Source: Streptomyces hoynatensis | GTDB taxonomy: Bacteria; Actinomycetota; Actinomycetes; Streptomycetales; Streptomycetaceae | Assembly: GCF_003626535.1 (NCBI RefSeq) | Contig: NZ_RBAL01000009.1 | Span: 124,001-188,000 of the forward strand | Direction of reading: 5' to 3' | DNA length: 64,000 nucleotides | Shown: positions 44,036 to 54,796 of the stretch, piece after piece | How the letters are laid out: each line of letters starts with the position of its first letter | Position numbering within the stretch: the stretch's first letter is position 1 | Made by a program: the position numbers and the translations under genes | The notes under the pieces: generated by a model | What the model saw: only the letters and a program-made list of their open reading frames with translations | Database searches by the model: none | Told to the model about the DNA's origin: nothing

Positions 44036-46729
44036 GTGCCAACCGTGCACCGCAAAGGCGCAAGAAGGCCGGGCAGGATGCTGCTCGCCCTCGGGCTCGC
44101 CACCGCACTCACCACCGGAGGGCTGACCGCGCTCGCCCAGGCCGCCGGCTCCGCACAGGCGGGCGGCCGGGCCCCGGCGGCCGCCGCGCAGGAGCCGGCC
44201 GGGTACCAGATGGACCGCCTCGACCGCGGGCTGGTCAGCGTGGGCACGGGCGAGGGCAACCTCGTCAGCTGGCGCCTGCTGGCCACCGACCCGGACGACG
44301 TCGCCTTCAACCTCTACCGGGACGGCACCCGGGTCAACGAGGAGCCGCTGACCGGCGTGACGGACTTCCTCGACGAGGGCGCCAAGCCGAGCGCCGCGTA
44401 CACCGTCGCCACCGTCTCCGGCGGCGTGGAGCTGCGGGAGTCCACCGAGGCGGTGGTGATGCCCGACGCCACCAGGGACATCCCGCTCAGCCCGCCCGCC
44501 GGCGGCTCCGGCTACACCTACTCGGCCAACGACGCCTCGGTGGGCGACCTCGACGGCGACGGGCAGCTCGACATCGTCCTCAAGTGGGACCCGAGCAACT
44601 CCAAGGACAACTCGCAGTCCGGCGTCACCGGCAACGTCTACGTGGACGGCTACACCCTGAGCGGCCGGCGGCTGTGGCGCATCGACCTGGGCCGCAACAT
44701 CCGGGCGGGCCAGCACTACACGCAGTTCCAGGTGTTCGACTACGACGGCGACGGTTCCGCCGAGGTCGCCATGAAGACCGCGGACGCGACCGTGGACGGG
44801 CAGGGCCACGTCATCGGCAACGCGAGCGCCGACTACCGCAACAGCAGCGGCTACGTGCTCAGCGGCCCCGAGTACCTGACCATGTTCGACGGCGCCACCG
44901 GCGCGGCCGTCGACACCGTGGACTACGTGCCGGCCCGGGGCAACGTCGCCGACTGGGGCGACGACTACGGCAACCGCGTGGACCGCTTCCTGGCCGCCAC
45001 CGCCTACCTCGACGGCTCGCACCCCTCGCTGATCATGTGCCGCGGCTACTACACCCGTTCGGTCATCGCCGCCTGGGACTTCGACGGCTCCTCGCTGACG
45101 CAGCGCTGGGTCTTCGACAGCGACGACGAGGGCTCCCGCTACGCCGGGCAGGGCAGCCACAACATCTCCGTCGGCGACGTGGACGGCGACAACCGGGACG
45201 AGATCGTCTACGGGGCGATGGCCGTGGACGACGACGGCGACCCCCTGTGGTCCACCGGCACCGGGCACGGCGACGCGCAGCACCTGGGCGACTTCGACCC
45301 GGACAACCCGGGCCTGGAGTACTTCAAGGTCTCCGAGTCCTCGGGACAGCCCGGCTCCCTCTACATCGACCCGCAGAACGGCAACGTGCTGTGGCAGACC
45401 GCCTCCGGCTCCGACAACGGGCGCGGGGTGGCCGGCGACATCTGGGCGGGCAACCCGGGCGCGGAGTTCTGGTCGGCCCACGACGACTCGCTGCGCAACG
45501 TGGACGGGGACGCCGTCGGCCGCAAGCCCTCCAGCGTCAACTTCCTGGCCTGGTGGGACGGCGACGCCAGCCGCGAGCTGCTGGACGACACCCACATCGA
45601 CAAGTACGGGCCGAGCGGCGACACCCGGCTGCTGACCGCCTCTGGCGTGGCCTCCGACAACGGCACCAAGGCCGTGCCCGTGCTCTCCGCCGACATCCTC
45701 GGCGACTGGCGCGAGGAGGTGATCTGGCGCACCACGGACAGCAGCGCGCTGCGGATCTACTCCACGGACGTCGCCACCAACATCTCGGTCCCGGCACTGC
45801 TGCAGGACCGCATGTACCGCACCGGCGTGGCCTGGCAGAACACCGCCTACAACCAGCCGCCTTACCCGAGCTTCGCCATCGGCGAGTCGGGCGCGAACTC
45901 CTTCGACGTGGCGCCCTCCGCCCTGCGCGGCGTCCCGGCGGGCGCGCCGCTCGCCGAGCGGGCCGCCGCGCGGGCGGCCACCGCCACGGAGGGGGCGGCC
46001 CCCGCGGCGTACCGGACCGGCGAGAGCACGGCGCCCCTGGCCGCGGACTGGCCCGAGGCCACGGACGAGGTCGTGGTCGACGAGACGATCACCGTGGACG
46101 GCGACTTCGACGGCGGCAACGTGCGGTACGTGCCCGGCTCCGGCCTCGGCGACGGCGGGCAGGGCGAGGACCAGGACCCGGTGTTCGAGGTGGAGGAGGG
46201 CGGGACGCTGAGCAACGTCCTCATCGGCTCGCCCGGGGCCGACGGCGTGCACTGCGAGGGCAGCTGCACGCTGGAGAACGTCTGGTGGGAGGACATCGGC
46301 GAGGACGCGGCCACCTTCCGGGGCGACGCCGACTCGCAGTTCCTCGTCACCGGGGGCGCGGCCAGGAACGGCGAGGACAAGGTGTTCCAGCACAACGGCG
46401 GCGGCACGCTGACCGTCCGGAACTTCGCCGCCGAGGACTTCACCACGTTCTACCGCTCCTGCGGCAACTGCTCCACCCAGTACCAGCGGGACGCGGTCCT
46501 CGACGGGGTCGAACTGACCGTGCCCGCAAGCCGGGTGGCGGGCATCAACGAGAACTACGGCGACACGGCGACGCTCAGGAACATCACGCTCGTCGGCGAC
46601 GAGGACCGCGAGGTGACGCCCTGCCAGCGGTACATCGGCAACGACGAGGGCGACGAGCCCGAGGAGAGCGGCAGCGGACCCGACGGCTCGCACTGCCGGT
46701 ACGCGGAGTCCGACATCAGCTACCGGTGA
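44036..46729 (+). CDS. Secreted double pectin lyase: PL11 rhamnogalacturonan lyase fused to PL3 pectate lyase
   Basis: An 897-residue secreted protein. A signal peptide (LLALGLATALTTGGLTALAQA) leads to a PL11 rhamnogalacturonan endolyase (about 55-640), recognisable from YQMDRLDRGLVSV, an eight-bladed propeller with Ca-binding DGDG loops (DLDGDGQLD, DYDGDGSAE, DVDGDNRDE), and the end RMYRTGVAWQNTAYNQPPYPSFAIG. An Ala/Glu-rich linker (about 640-670) joins a PL3 pectate lyase (about 671-897): GADGVHCEGSCTLENVWWEDIGEDAATF, DKVFQHNGGGT, YRSCGNCS. Together they would cut both the rhamnogalacturonan I backbone and polygalacturonan. GTG at 44036 has AGGAGA upstream. A strong terminator follows. Confidence 0.92.
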   Translation: MPTVHRKGARRPGRMLLALGLATALTTGGLTALAQAAGSAQAGGRAPAAAAQEPAGYQMDRLDRGLVSVGTGEGNLVSWRLLATDPDDVAFNLYRDGTRVNEEPLTGVTDFLDEGAKPSAAYTVATVSGGVELRESTEAVVMPDATRDIPLSPPAGGSGYTYSANDASVGDLDGDGQLDIVLKWDPSNSKDNSQSGVTGNVYVDGYTLSGRRLWRIDLGRNIRAGQHYTQFQVFDYDGDGSAEVAMKTADATVDGQGHVIGNASADYRNSSGYVLSGPEYLTMFDGATGAAVDTVDYVPARGNVADWGDDYGNRVDRFLAATAYLDGSHPSLIMCRGYYTRSVIAAWDFDGSSLTQRWVFDSDDEGSRYAGQGSHNISVGDVDGDNRDEIVYGAMAVDDDGDPLWSTGTGHGDAQHLGDFDPDNPGLEYFKVSESSGQPGSLYIDPQNGNVLWQTASGSDNGRGVAGDIWAGNPGAEFWSAHDDSLRNVDGDAVGRKPSSVNFLAWWDGDASRELLDDTHIDKYGPSGDTRLLTASGVASDNGTKAVPVLSADILGDWREEVIWRTTDSSALRIYSTDVATNISVPALLQDRMYRTGVAWQNTAYNQPPYPSFAIGESGANSFDVAPSALRGVPAGAPLAERAAARAATATEGAAPAAYRTGESTAPLAADWPEATDEVVVDETITVDGDFDGGNVRYVPGSGLGDGGQGEDQDPVFEVEEGGTLSNVLIGSPGADGVHCEGSCTLENVWWEDIGEDAATFRGDADSQFLVTGGAARNGEDKVFQHNGGGTLTVRNFAAEDFTTFYRSCGNCSTQYQRDAVLDGVELTVPASRVAGINENYGDTATLRNITLVGDEDREVTPCQRYIGNDEGDEPEESGSGPDGSHCRYAESDISYR

Positions 46730-47029
46730 GGTCCGCCGGCCGGCGTCCGCCCGCCGGCGCCGGCCGGCCACCGGTGAAGGCCACCGCCGATCACCCCCAC
46801 CGCCGGGCCCCCACGTCCCCCAGGGCGTGGGGGCCCGGTCGTTGCACGGCCGCCCGGGCGCCGCCGGGGCGGCGGGGCTTCCGCGCCACCAGCCGGGTGA
46901 ACGCGCCCCAGGGCGACCATCCCCACGAGCGGCCACTAAGCGGCGAAACCGATACAAAGGGACGCAGAGTCGATAAAAGCCCCCACGCGGGGGCGAAGTG
47001 TCCCCTTCACGCCTCCAGGTGGTCCCCAC
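46730..47029. promoter_or_regulatory. 300-bp gap holding the glgE leader
   Basis: Apart from the terminator at 46803-46838, the last 100 bp are AT-richer and probably contain the glgE promoter. A 6-bp hairpin GCCCCC-ACGC-GGGGGC at 46979-46994 lies in the presumed 5' leader, 35 bp before the start. No gene is seen. Confidence 0.5.
46803..46838 (+). terminator. Strong terminator hairpin after the PL11-PL3 gene
   Basis: 13-bp perfect arms CCGGGCCCCCACG/CGTGGGGGCCCGG with a 10-nt loop, 73 bp after the stop codon and followed by TCGTTG. It isolates the lyase from the glgE operon. Confidence 0.7.
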
Positions 47030-49075
47030 ATGATCGGTCGCATCCCCGTTCTCGACGTCCAGCCCCGCGTTGACTGCGGGCGCCGCCCGGTCAAGGCGGT
47101 GCCAGGCGAGACCTTCCTGGTGACCGCGACCGTCTTCCGGGAGGGCGCCGAGGCCGTGGGCGCGAACGTGGTGCTGCGCGACCCCAGGGGGCGCGGCGGG
47201 CCGTGGACGCCGATGCGCGAACTCGCCCCGGGCACCGACCGCTGGGGCGCCGAGGTCACCCCGGACTGCGAGGGCCGCTGGACCTACGCGGTGGAGGCCT
47301 GGGGCGACCCGGTGGCCACCTGGCGGGAGGTCGCCAAGGCCAAGATCCCGGCGGGCGTGGACACCGAACTCACCCTCGCCGAGGGCGCCGCCCTCCTGCG
47401 GCAGGCCGCCGCGGGCGTGCCCAAGCTGGAGGGCCGCAGGATCGTGCTCCGGGCGGCGGAGGCGCTCGGCGACCCCGGCCTGTCCGGCGCCGACCGGCTG
47501 GCCGCCGCGCTCGCGCCCGCCGTCACCGAGGTGCTGCGCCGCCATCCGCTGCGCGAACTGCTCACCTCCTCCCGGCCGATGCCGCTGCTCGTGGAGCGGG
47601 AGCGCGCGCTGTTCGGCGCGTGGTACGAGCTGTTCCCGCGCTCCGAGGGCGCGCGGTTGCGCCCCGGCGCGCCCCCGGTCTCCGGCACCCTGCGCACGGC
47701 CGCCGAGCGCCTGCCCGCCATCGCCGCCATGGGCTTCGACGTCGTCTACCTGCCCCCGGTGCACCCCATCGGCGTCTCCTACCGCAAGGGCCCGGGGGGC
47801 TCGCTCACCGCCGGCCCCGAGGACGTCGGCTGCCCCTGGGCGATCGGCTCGGCCGACGGCGGCCACGACGCCGTCCACCCCGACCTCGGCACCCTGGAGG
47901 ACTTCGACGCCTTCGTCCGCGCCGCGGCGGGACTCGGCCTCGAGGTGGCCCTCGACTTCGCGCTCCAGTGCAGCCCCGACCACCCGTGGGTCAAGGAGCA
48001 CCCGGAGTGGTTCAGGCGGCGCCTTGACGGCACCATCGCCTCGGCCGAGAACCCGCCGAAGAAGTACCAGGACATCTACCCGATCTCCTTCGAGCAGGAC
48101 TTCCGCGGGCTGGTCGACGAGACCCTGCGCATTCTCCGTTTCTGGATGGCACACGGGGTACGCATCTTCCGCGTGGACAACCCGCACACCAAGCCGGTGC
48201 TCTTCTGGGAGAAGGTGATCGCGGAGATCAACAGGACCGACCCGGACGTCATCTTCCTCGCGGAGGCCTTCACCAGACCCGCCATGATGCACACCCTGGC
48301 CCAGATCGGATTCCAGCAGAGCTACACCTACTTCACCTGGCGCAACACCAAGGACGAGCTCACCGAGTACCTCACCGAGCTCAGCGGGGACGCCGCCGCG
48401 TACATGCGCCCCAACTTCTTCGTCAACACCCCCGACATCCTGCACGCCTACCTGCAGCACGGGGGGCGGCCCGCCTTCGAGACGCGCGCCGTCCTGGCCG
48501 CCACGCTCTCCCCCAGCTGGGGCGTGTACGCCGGATACGAGCTGTGCGAGGCCACCCCGGCGGCGCCCGGGAGCGAGGAGTACGCGCACTCGGAGAAGTA
48601 CGAGCTGCGGCCGCGCGACTGGGCGCGCGCCGAGGCCGAGGGCCTCGCCATCACCCCCCTGATCACCCTCCTGAACCACTTGCGACGCCGGCACCCCGCC
48701 TTGCGTCAGCTTCGCGATCTGCACTTTCACCGCACCAACAACGAGCACATCCTGGCTTACTCCAAGCGCACGCGGACACCGCACGCCGACTGCGTGCTCA
48801 TCGTGGTCAACCTCGATCCCCACCACACCCACGAAGCGACGATCTCGTTGGATATGGCGCAACTCCATGGGTGCGGCCTCACGCCCGCGCAGGAAGGTGG
48901 CGCCGAGCCCTTCCCGGTGTGCGACGAGCTCACCGGAGCGACCTACTACTGGGGCAGGGACAACTATGTGCGGCTTGAGCCGGGCCGTGCTGACGCATAC
49001 GCCTCCTCGGCACACATCTTGGCCCTGCGACCGTCCTCACAGACCGGAGGGTCACCCAACCATGAGCGTCAATGA
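47030..49075 (+). CDS. glgE: Maltosyltransferase GlgE (maltose-1-phosphate: alpha-1,4-glucan)
   Basis: A 681-residue GH13_3 enzyme that transfers maltosyl units from alpha-maltose 1-phosphate to alpha-1,4-glucan ends. The N-terminal domain (about 1-100) starts MIGRIPVLDVQPRVDCGRRPVKA, typical of GlgE. In the catalytic domain GFDVVYLPPVHPIG, nucleophile Asp in VRIFRVDNPHTKP, acid Glu in VIFLAEAFTRP and FVNTPDILHAYL are visible. The ATG at 47030 has AGGTGG upstream. It is the first gene of glgE-treS-(mak-glgB), and its last 14 bp overlap treS. Confidence 0.97.
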   Translation: MIGRIPVLDVQPRVDCGRRPVKAVPGETFLVTATVFREGAEAVGANVVLRDPRGRGGPWTPMRELAPGTDRWGAEVTPDCEGRWTYAVEAWGDPVATWREVAKAKIPAGVDTELTLAEGAALLRQAAAGVPKLEGRRIVLRAAEALGDPGLSGADRLAAALAPAVTEVLRRHPLRELLTSSRPMPLLVERERALFGAWYELFPRSEGARLRPGAPPVSGTLRTAAERLPAIAAMGFDVVYLPPVHPIGVSYRKGPGGSLTAGPEDVGCPWAIGSADGGHDAVHPDLGTLEDFDAFVRAAAGLGLEVALDFALQCSPDHPWVKEHPEWFRRRLDGTIASAENPPKKYQDIYPISFEQDFRGLVDETLRILRFWMAHGVRIFRVDNPHTKPVLFWEKVIAEINRTDPDVIFLAEAFTRPAMMHTLAQIGFQQSYTYFTWRNTKDELTEYLTELSGDAAAYMRPNFFVNTPDILHAYLQHGGRPAFETRAVLAATLSPSWGVYAGYELCEATPAAPGSEEYAHSEKYELRPRDWARAEAEGLAITPLITLLNHLRRRHPALRQLRDLHFHRTNNEHILAYSKRTRTPHADCVLIVVNLDPHHTHEATISLDMAQLHGCGLTPAQEGGAEPFPVCDELTGATYYWGRDNYVRLEPGRADAYASSAHILALRPSSQTGGSPNHERQ

Positions 49076-50765
49076 GCCGGTCCTCGACACGTTCGAGGAC
49101 ACGCCAGCCCGCGATCGCGACCCGCAGTGGTTCAAGCGCGCGGTCTTCTACGAGGTCCTTGTCCGCTCCTTCCAGGACAGCAACGGCGACGGAATCGGCG
49201 ACCTGAAAGGGCTCACCGCACGGCTGGACTACCTGCAGTGGCTCGGGATCGACTGCCTGTGGCTGCCGCCGTTCTTCAAGTCGCCGCTCCGCGACGGCGG
49301 GTACGACGTCTCGGACTACAACGACGTGCTGCCGCAGTTCGGCGACCTGGCCGACTTCGTCGAGTTCGTGGACGCCGCCCACCAGCGCGGCATGCGGGTC
49401 ATCATCGACTTCGTCATGAACCACACCAGCGACCAGCACCGCTGGTTCCAGGAGTCGCGCCGCGACCCCGACGGGCCCTACGGCGACTACTACATGTGGG
49501 CCGACGACGACAAGCAGTACGGCGACGCGCGGATCATCTTCGTCGACACCGAGACCTCCAACTGGGCCTTCGACCCGGTCCGCAAGCAGTACTACTTCCA
49601 TCGCTTCTTCTCGCACCAGCCGGACCTCAACTACGCCAACCCGGCAGTGCAGGAGGAGATCCTCTCCGCGCTCAGGTTCTGGCTCGACCTGGGCATCGAC
49701 GGCTTCCGCCTCGACGCCGTGCCCTACCTCTTCGCCGAGGAGGGCACCAACTGCGAGAACCTGCCCGCCACCCACGCCTTCCTCAAGCGGGTGCGGCGCG
49801 AGATCGACGCCCACTACCCCGACACGGTGCTGCTGGCCGAGGCCAACCAGTGGCCCGAGGACGTCGTCGACTACTTCGGCGACTACGAGAAGGGGGGCGA
49901 CGAGTGCCACATGGCCTTCCACTTCCCCGTCATGCCGCGCATCTTCATGGCGGTGCGCCGCGAGTCCCGCTACCCGGTCTCGGAAATCCTCGCCAAGACC
50001 CCCGAGATCCCGACCAACTGCCAGTGGGGGATCTTCCTGCGCAACCACGACGAGCTGACCCTGGAGATGGTCACCGACGAGGAGCGCGACTACATGTACG
50101 CGGAGTACGCCAAGGACCCGCGGATGCGCGCCAACATCGGCATCCGCAGGCGGCTGGCCCCGCTGCTGGACAACGACCGCAACCAGATCGAGCTGTTCAC
50201 CGCGCTCCTGCTGTCCCTGCCCGGCTCGCCGATCCTGTACTACGGGGACGAGATCGGCATGGGCGACAACATCTGGCTCGGCGACCGGGACGCCGTGCGC
50301 ACCCCCATGCAGTGGACGCCCGACAGGAACGCCGGCTTCTCCTCCTGCGACCCGGGACGGCTCTTCCTGCCCACGATCATGGACCCCATCCACGGCTACC
50401 AGGTGACCAACGTCGAGGCGGCGATGAGCTCCCCCGCCTCGCTGCTGCACTGGACGCGGCGGATGGTGGAGATCCGCAAGCAGAACCACGCCTTCGGGCT
50501 CGGCTCGTACGCGGAGCTGCCCTCCTCCAACCCGGCCGTCCTCGGCTTCCTGCGCGAGTACCAGGACGACCTGGTGATGTGCGTGAACAACTTCTCGCGC
50601 TTCTCCCAGCCCACCGAACTCGACCTGCGCCCCTGGGCCGGGTACGTGCCGGTGGAGCTGATCGGCGGCGTCCGCTTTCCGCCGATCGGCGAGCTGCCGT
50701 ACCTGCTGACCCTGGCAGGACACGGCTTCTACTGGTTCCGGCTGCGCAAGGGCGCCGTCTCCTGA
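49062..50765 (+). CDS. treS: Trehalose synthase TreS (maltose alpha-D-glucosyltransferase)
   Basis: A 567-residue GH13 enzyme interconverting trehalose and maltose, providing maltose for Mak and GlgE. The family opening is DPQWFKRAVFYEVLVRSFQDSNGDGIGDLKGL. Catalytic motifs are FVMNHTSDQHRWF, GIDGFRLDAVPYL (nucleophile Asp), VLLAEANQWP (Glu) and LRNHDELTLEM (Asp). It lacks a fused maltokinase domain, which is the separate gene that follows. The ATG at 49062 lies within the end of glgE with GGAGGG upstream, so the two are translationally coupled. Confidence 0.97.
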   Translation: MSVNEPVLDTFEDTPARDRDPQWFKRAVFYEVLVRSFQDSNGDGIGDLKGLTARLDYLQWLGIDCLWLPPFFKSPLRDGGYDVSDYNDVLPQFGDLADFVEFVDAAHQRGMRVIIDFVMNHTSDQHRWFQESRRDPDGPYGDYYMWADDDKQYGDARIIFVDTETSNWAFDPVRKQYYFHRFFSHQPDLNYANPAVQEEILSALRFWLDLGIDGFRLDAVPYLFAEEGTNCENLPATHAFLKRVRREIDAHYPDTVLLAEANQWPEDVVDYFGDYEKGGDECHMAFHFPVMPRIFMAVRRESRYPVSEILAKTPEIPTNCQWGIFLRNHDELTLEMVTDEERDYMYAEYAKDPRMRANIGIRRRLAPLLDNDRNQIELFTALLLSLPGSPILYYGDEIGMGDNIWLGDRDAVRTPMQWTPDRNAGFSSCDPGRLFLPTIMDPIHGYQVTNVEAAMSSPASLLHWTRRMVEIRKQNHAFGLGSYAELPSSNPAVLGFLREYQDDLVMCVNNFSRFSQPTELDLRPWAGYVPVELIGGVRFPPIGELPYLLTLAGHGFYWFRLRKGAVS

Positions 50766-50842
50766 GGCCCTGATCCGCACCCGGCGGGGCCACGCCCCGT
50801 ACCGGAACCCCGGGCCGCGGCGGGCGGCCCCAAAGGAAAGGC

Positions 50843-50865
50843 TCCCCCAGCACCACTCTGGGGGA
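50843..50865 (+). terminator. Hairpin after treS
   Basis: Arms TCCCCCAG/CTGGGGGA with a 7-nt loop CACCACT, 78 bp after the treS stop. It lies inside the glgE-treS-mak-glgB series and could split it into two transcripts. Confidence 0.55.
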
Positions 50866-51032
50866 AGCCCCCCACCCCGCGTTCCCCCGGGCGGCCAGGC
50901 GGTGATCCCTCCCCGGCCGCCCCGCCCTCATCCGGCCCCCATCCGCGTCACGGGACTCACCCGCACGGCCGTTCCTTGACGACACGTCCCGCGCGGCCAC
51001 CGCAACGGCCACGGCGATCCGCGACACTTCGT

Positions 51033-51047
51033 CACACAATTCGTGTG
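51033..51047. promoter_or_regulatory. Small dyad upstream of mak
   Basis: CACAC-AATTC-GTGTG is a perfect interrupted palindrome, 30 bp before the mak start. It could be an operator over the promoter or a weak leader hairpin. Confidence 0.35.
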
Positions 51048-51076
51048 CTCGGGGAAAGGACGCCAGGTCGGACGCC

Positions 51077-52552
51077 ATGTCGGATAGTTCGTCGGATAGT
51101 TCCCCGCCCCGGACGGCGCCCGCCAGCCTCCCGCTCGTCACCGCCCCGCACGGCAGCGCCCTGCTGCGCTCCCTCACCGGGCCGCTCGCCCGCTGGCTGC
51201 CGCGGCAGCGCTGGTTCGCCGGCAAGGGCCGCCCGCTCAGCGCCCTCACCCTGGTCTCCGCCACCGAGCTGCTGCCCTGCACCGCGCAGGGGCACACGCC
51301 CGGGCTGCTGCACCTGCTGGTGCGCACCCGGGAGCAGGACGCGGGCCGGCCGGCCGCGGGCGACTGCTACCAGCTGCTCCTCGGGGTGCGTCCCGTGCTG
51401 CCGCCCGCGCTCGGCGGCGGCCTCGTGGGCCGCCCCACCGAGGGCCCGCTGCGCGGCCGGGCGGTGTACGAGGCGCTCGACGACCCCAGGCTCGCCACCC
51501 TGCTGCTGGAACGGCTGCGCGCCCCCGGGCGGCTCGGCAGCCTCTCCTTCGGCCGCGCCCCCGGCTCCGCCATCCCCTCGGGACTCGACGCCAGGGTGCT
51601 GACCGGCGAGCAGACCAACTCCTCGGTGGTGTACGGCGAGCAGCACATCCTCAAGCTGTTCCGCCGGGTCAGCCCCGGCGTCAACCCCGACCTGGAGCTG
51701 CCGCTCGCCCTGGCCGAGGCCGGGTGCACCCGGGTGCCCGCCCCCTCGGCCTGGTTCGAGGCCGCCTTCCCCAGCGCCGCCGCCGGCGCCGTGGGCGAGC
51801 CGCTGACCCTCGGCGTGCTCCAGCCCTACCTGGCGGGCTGCACCGACGGCTGGCAGCTGGCCATCGCCTCGCTGAGCGCCCGCACCGACTTCACCCAGGC
51901 CGCGCACTCCCTCGGCATGGCCACGGCCGAGGTGCACACCGCGCTCGCCGCCGCCCTGCCCACCTCGGAACTCGGCCGCGAGGATCTGGAGGCCACCGCG
52001 GAGGCGATGGCGGGGCGGCTCGCCGACGCCGCCGCCGCGGTGCCCGCGCTGCGCCCCTTCCGGGACGGCCTCGGCAGGACGTACGCGGCGCTGGCGGCGT
52101 TCGCGCGGCGCGGCGGCACCTGCCCCGTGCAGCGGCTGCACGGCGACCTGCACCTGGGGCAGGTGCTGCTCGCGCCCGAGTCCGCGCACGGCACCAGCCA
52201 CTGGTCGGTGATCGACTTCGAGGGGGAGCCCGCGCGGCCCCTCGCCGACCGCCGCCTGCCAGGACCCCCGGTGCGCGACATCGCCGGCATGCTCAGGTCC
52301 TTCGACTACGCGGCCTGCCAGCACCGCGCCTCGGGGGCCTGGGTCGACGCCTGGTCCCGCGCCAACCGGGCCGCCTTCTGCCGCGGGTATGCGGACGCCT
52401 CGGGAGTGGACCCGATGGACCAGGTCGAGCTGCTGCGGGCGTACGAGACGGACAAGGCCGTCTACGAGGTCCTCTACGAGGCCCGGCACCGCCCCGCGTG
52501 GCTGCACGTCCCGATGGCGGCGATCCGCCGCCTCGCCGCCGCACCGGACTGA
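51077..52552 (+). CDS. mak: Maltokinase (Pep2/Mak)
   Basis: A 491-residue kinase making maltose 1-phosphate from maltose and ATP, the donor for GlgE. The N-terminal cap contains LARWLPRQRWFAGKGRPLSALTLVSAT, the typical Mak cap start. The kinase core has LDARVLTGEQTNSSVVYGEQHILKLFRRV, catalytic loop LHGDLHLGQVLL and metal-binding WSVIDFEGEPARPL, followed by VRDIAGMLRSFDYAA. The ATG at 51077 follows GGAAAGGA. It is 13 bp upstream of glgB, in the same transcript. Confidence 0.95.
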   Translation: MSDSSSDSSPPRTAPASLPLVTAPHGSALLRSLTGPLARWLPRQRWFAGKGRPLSALTLVSATELLPCTAQGHTPGLLHLLVRTREQDAGRPAAGDCYQLLLGVRPVLPPALGGGLVGRPTEGPLRGRAVYEALDDPRLATLLLERLRAPGRLGSLSFGRAPGSAIPSGLDARVLTGEQTNSSVVYGEQHILKLFRRVSPGVNPDLELPLALAEAGCTRVPAPSAWFEAAFPSAAAGAVGEPLTLGVLQPYLAGCTDGWQLAIASLSARTDFTQAAHSLGMATAEVHTALAAALPTSELGREDLEATAEAMAGRLADAAAAVPALRPFRDGLGRTYAALAAFARRGGTCPVQRLHGDLHLGQVLLAPESAHGTSHWSVIDFEGEPARPLADRRLPGPPVRDIAGMLRSFDYAACQHRASGAWVDAWSRANRAAFCRGYADASGVDPMDQVELLRAYETDKAVYEVLYEARHRPAWLHVPMAAIRRLAAAPD

Positions 52553-52565
52553 AGCGAGACACACG

Positions 52566-54728
<2,163 letters not shown>

Positions 54729-54740
54729 GCCGGGCCCGAG

Positions 54741-54789
54741 CCGGCCAGCGGCCCATGCCCGGGGCTCCCGGGCGTGGGCCGCTGGCCGG
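54741..54789. terminator. Very long bidirectional terminator between glgB and the amidohydrolase gene
   Basis: Arms of 23 bp, the outer 15 perfect (beginning CCGGCCAGCGGCCCA) with one G-U pair further in, close on a 3-nt loop. It fills most of the 68 bp between the two convergent stops. Confidence 0.7.
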
Positions 54790-54796
54790 TGGCGGG

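Larger units (their letters stand above)
50766..51076. promoter_or_regulatory. 311-bp gap between treS and mak
   Basis: No gene is seen. A terminator-like hairpin lies at 50843-50865. The last 80 bp are AT-richer, with a dyad at 51033-51047 and a ribosome site GGAAAGGA, so mak-glgB may have its own promoter here. Confidence 0.5.

Noticed and set aside
43937..49015. A very long uninterrupted minus-strand reading frame opposite the PL11-PL3 lyase and glgE
   Set aside because: High third-position GC keeps the opposite frame open. The translated text is Val/Gly/Arg-rich with no family motif, while the plus strand encodes clear lyase and GlgE domains.
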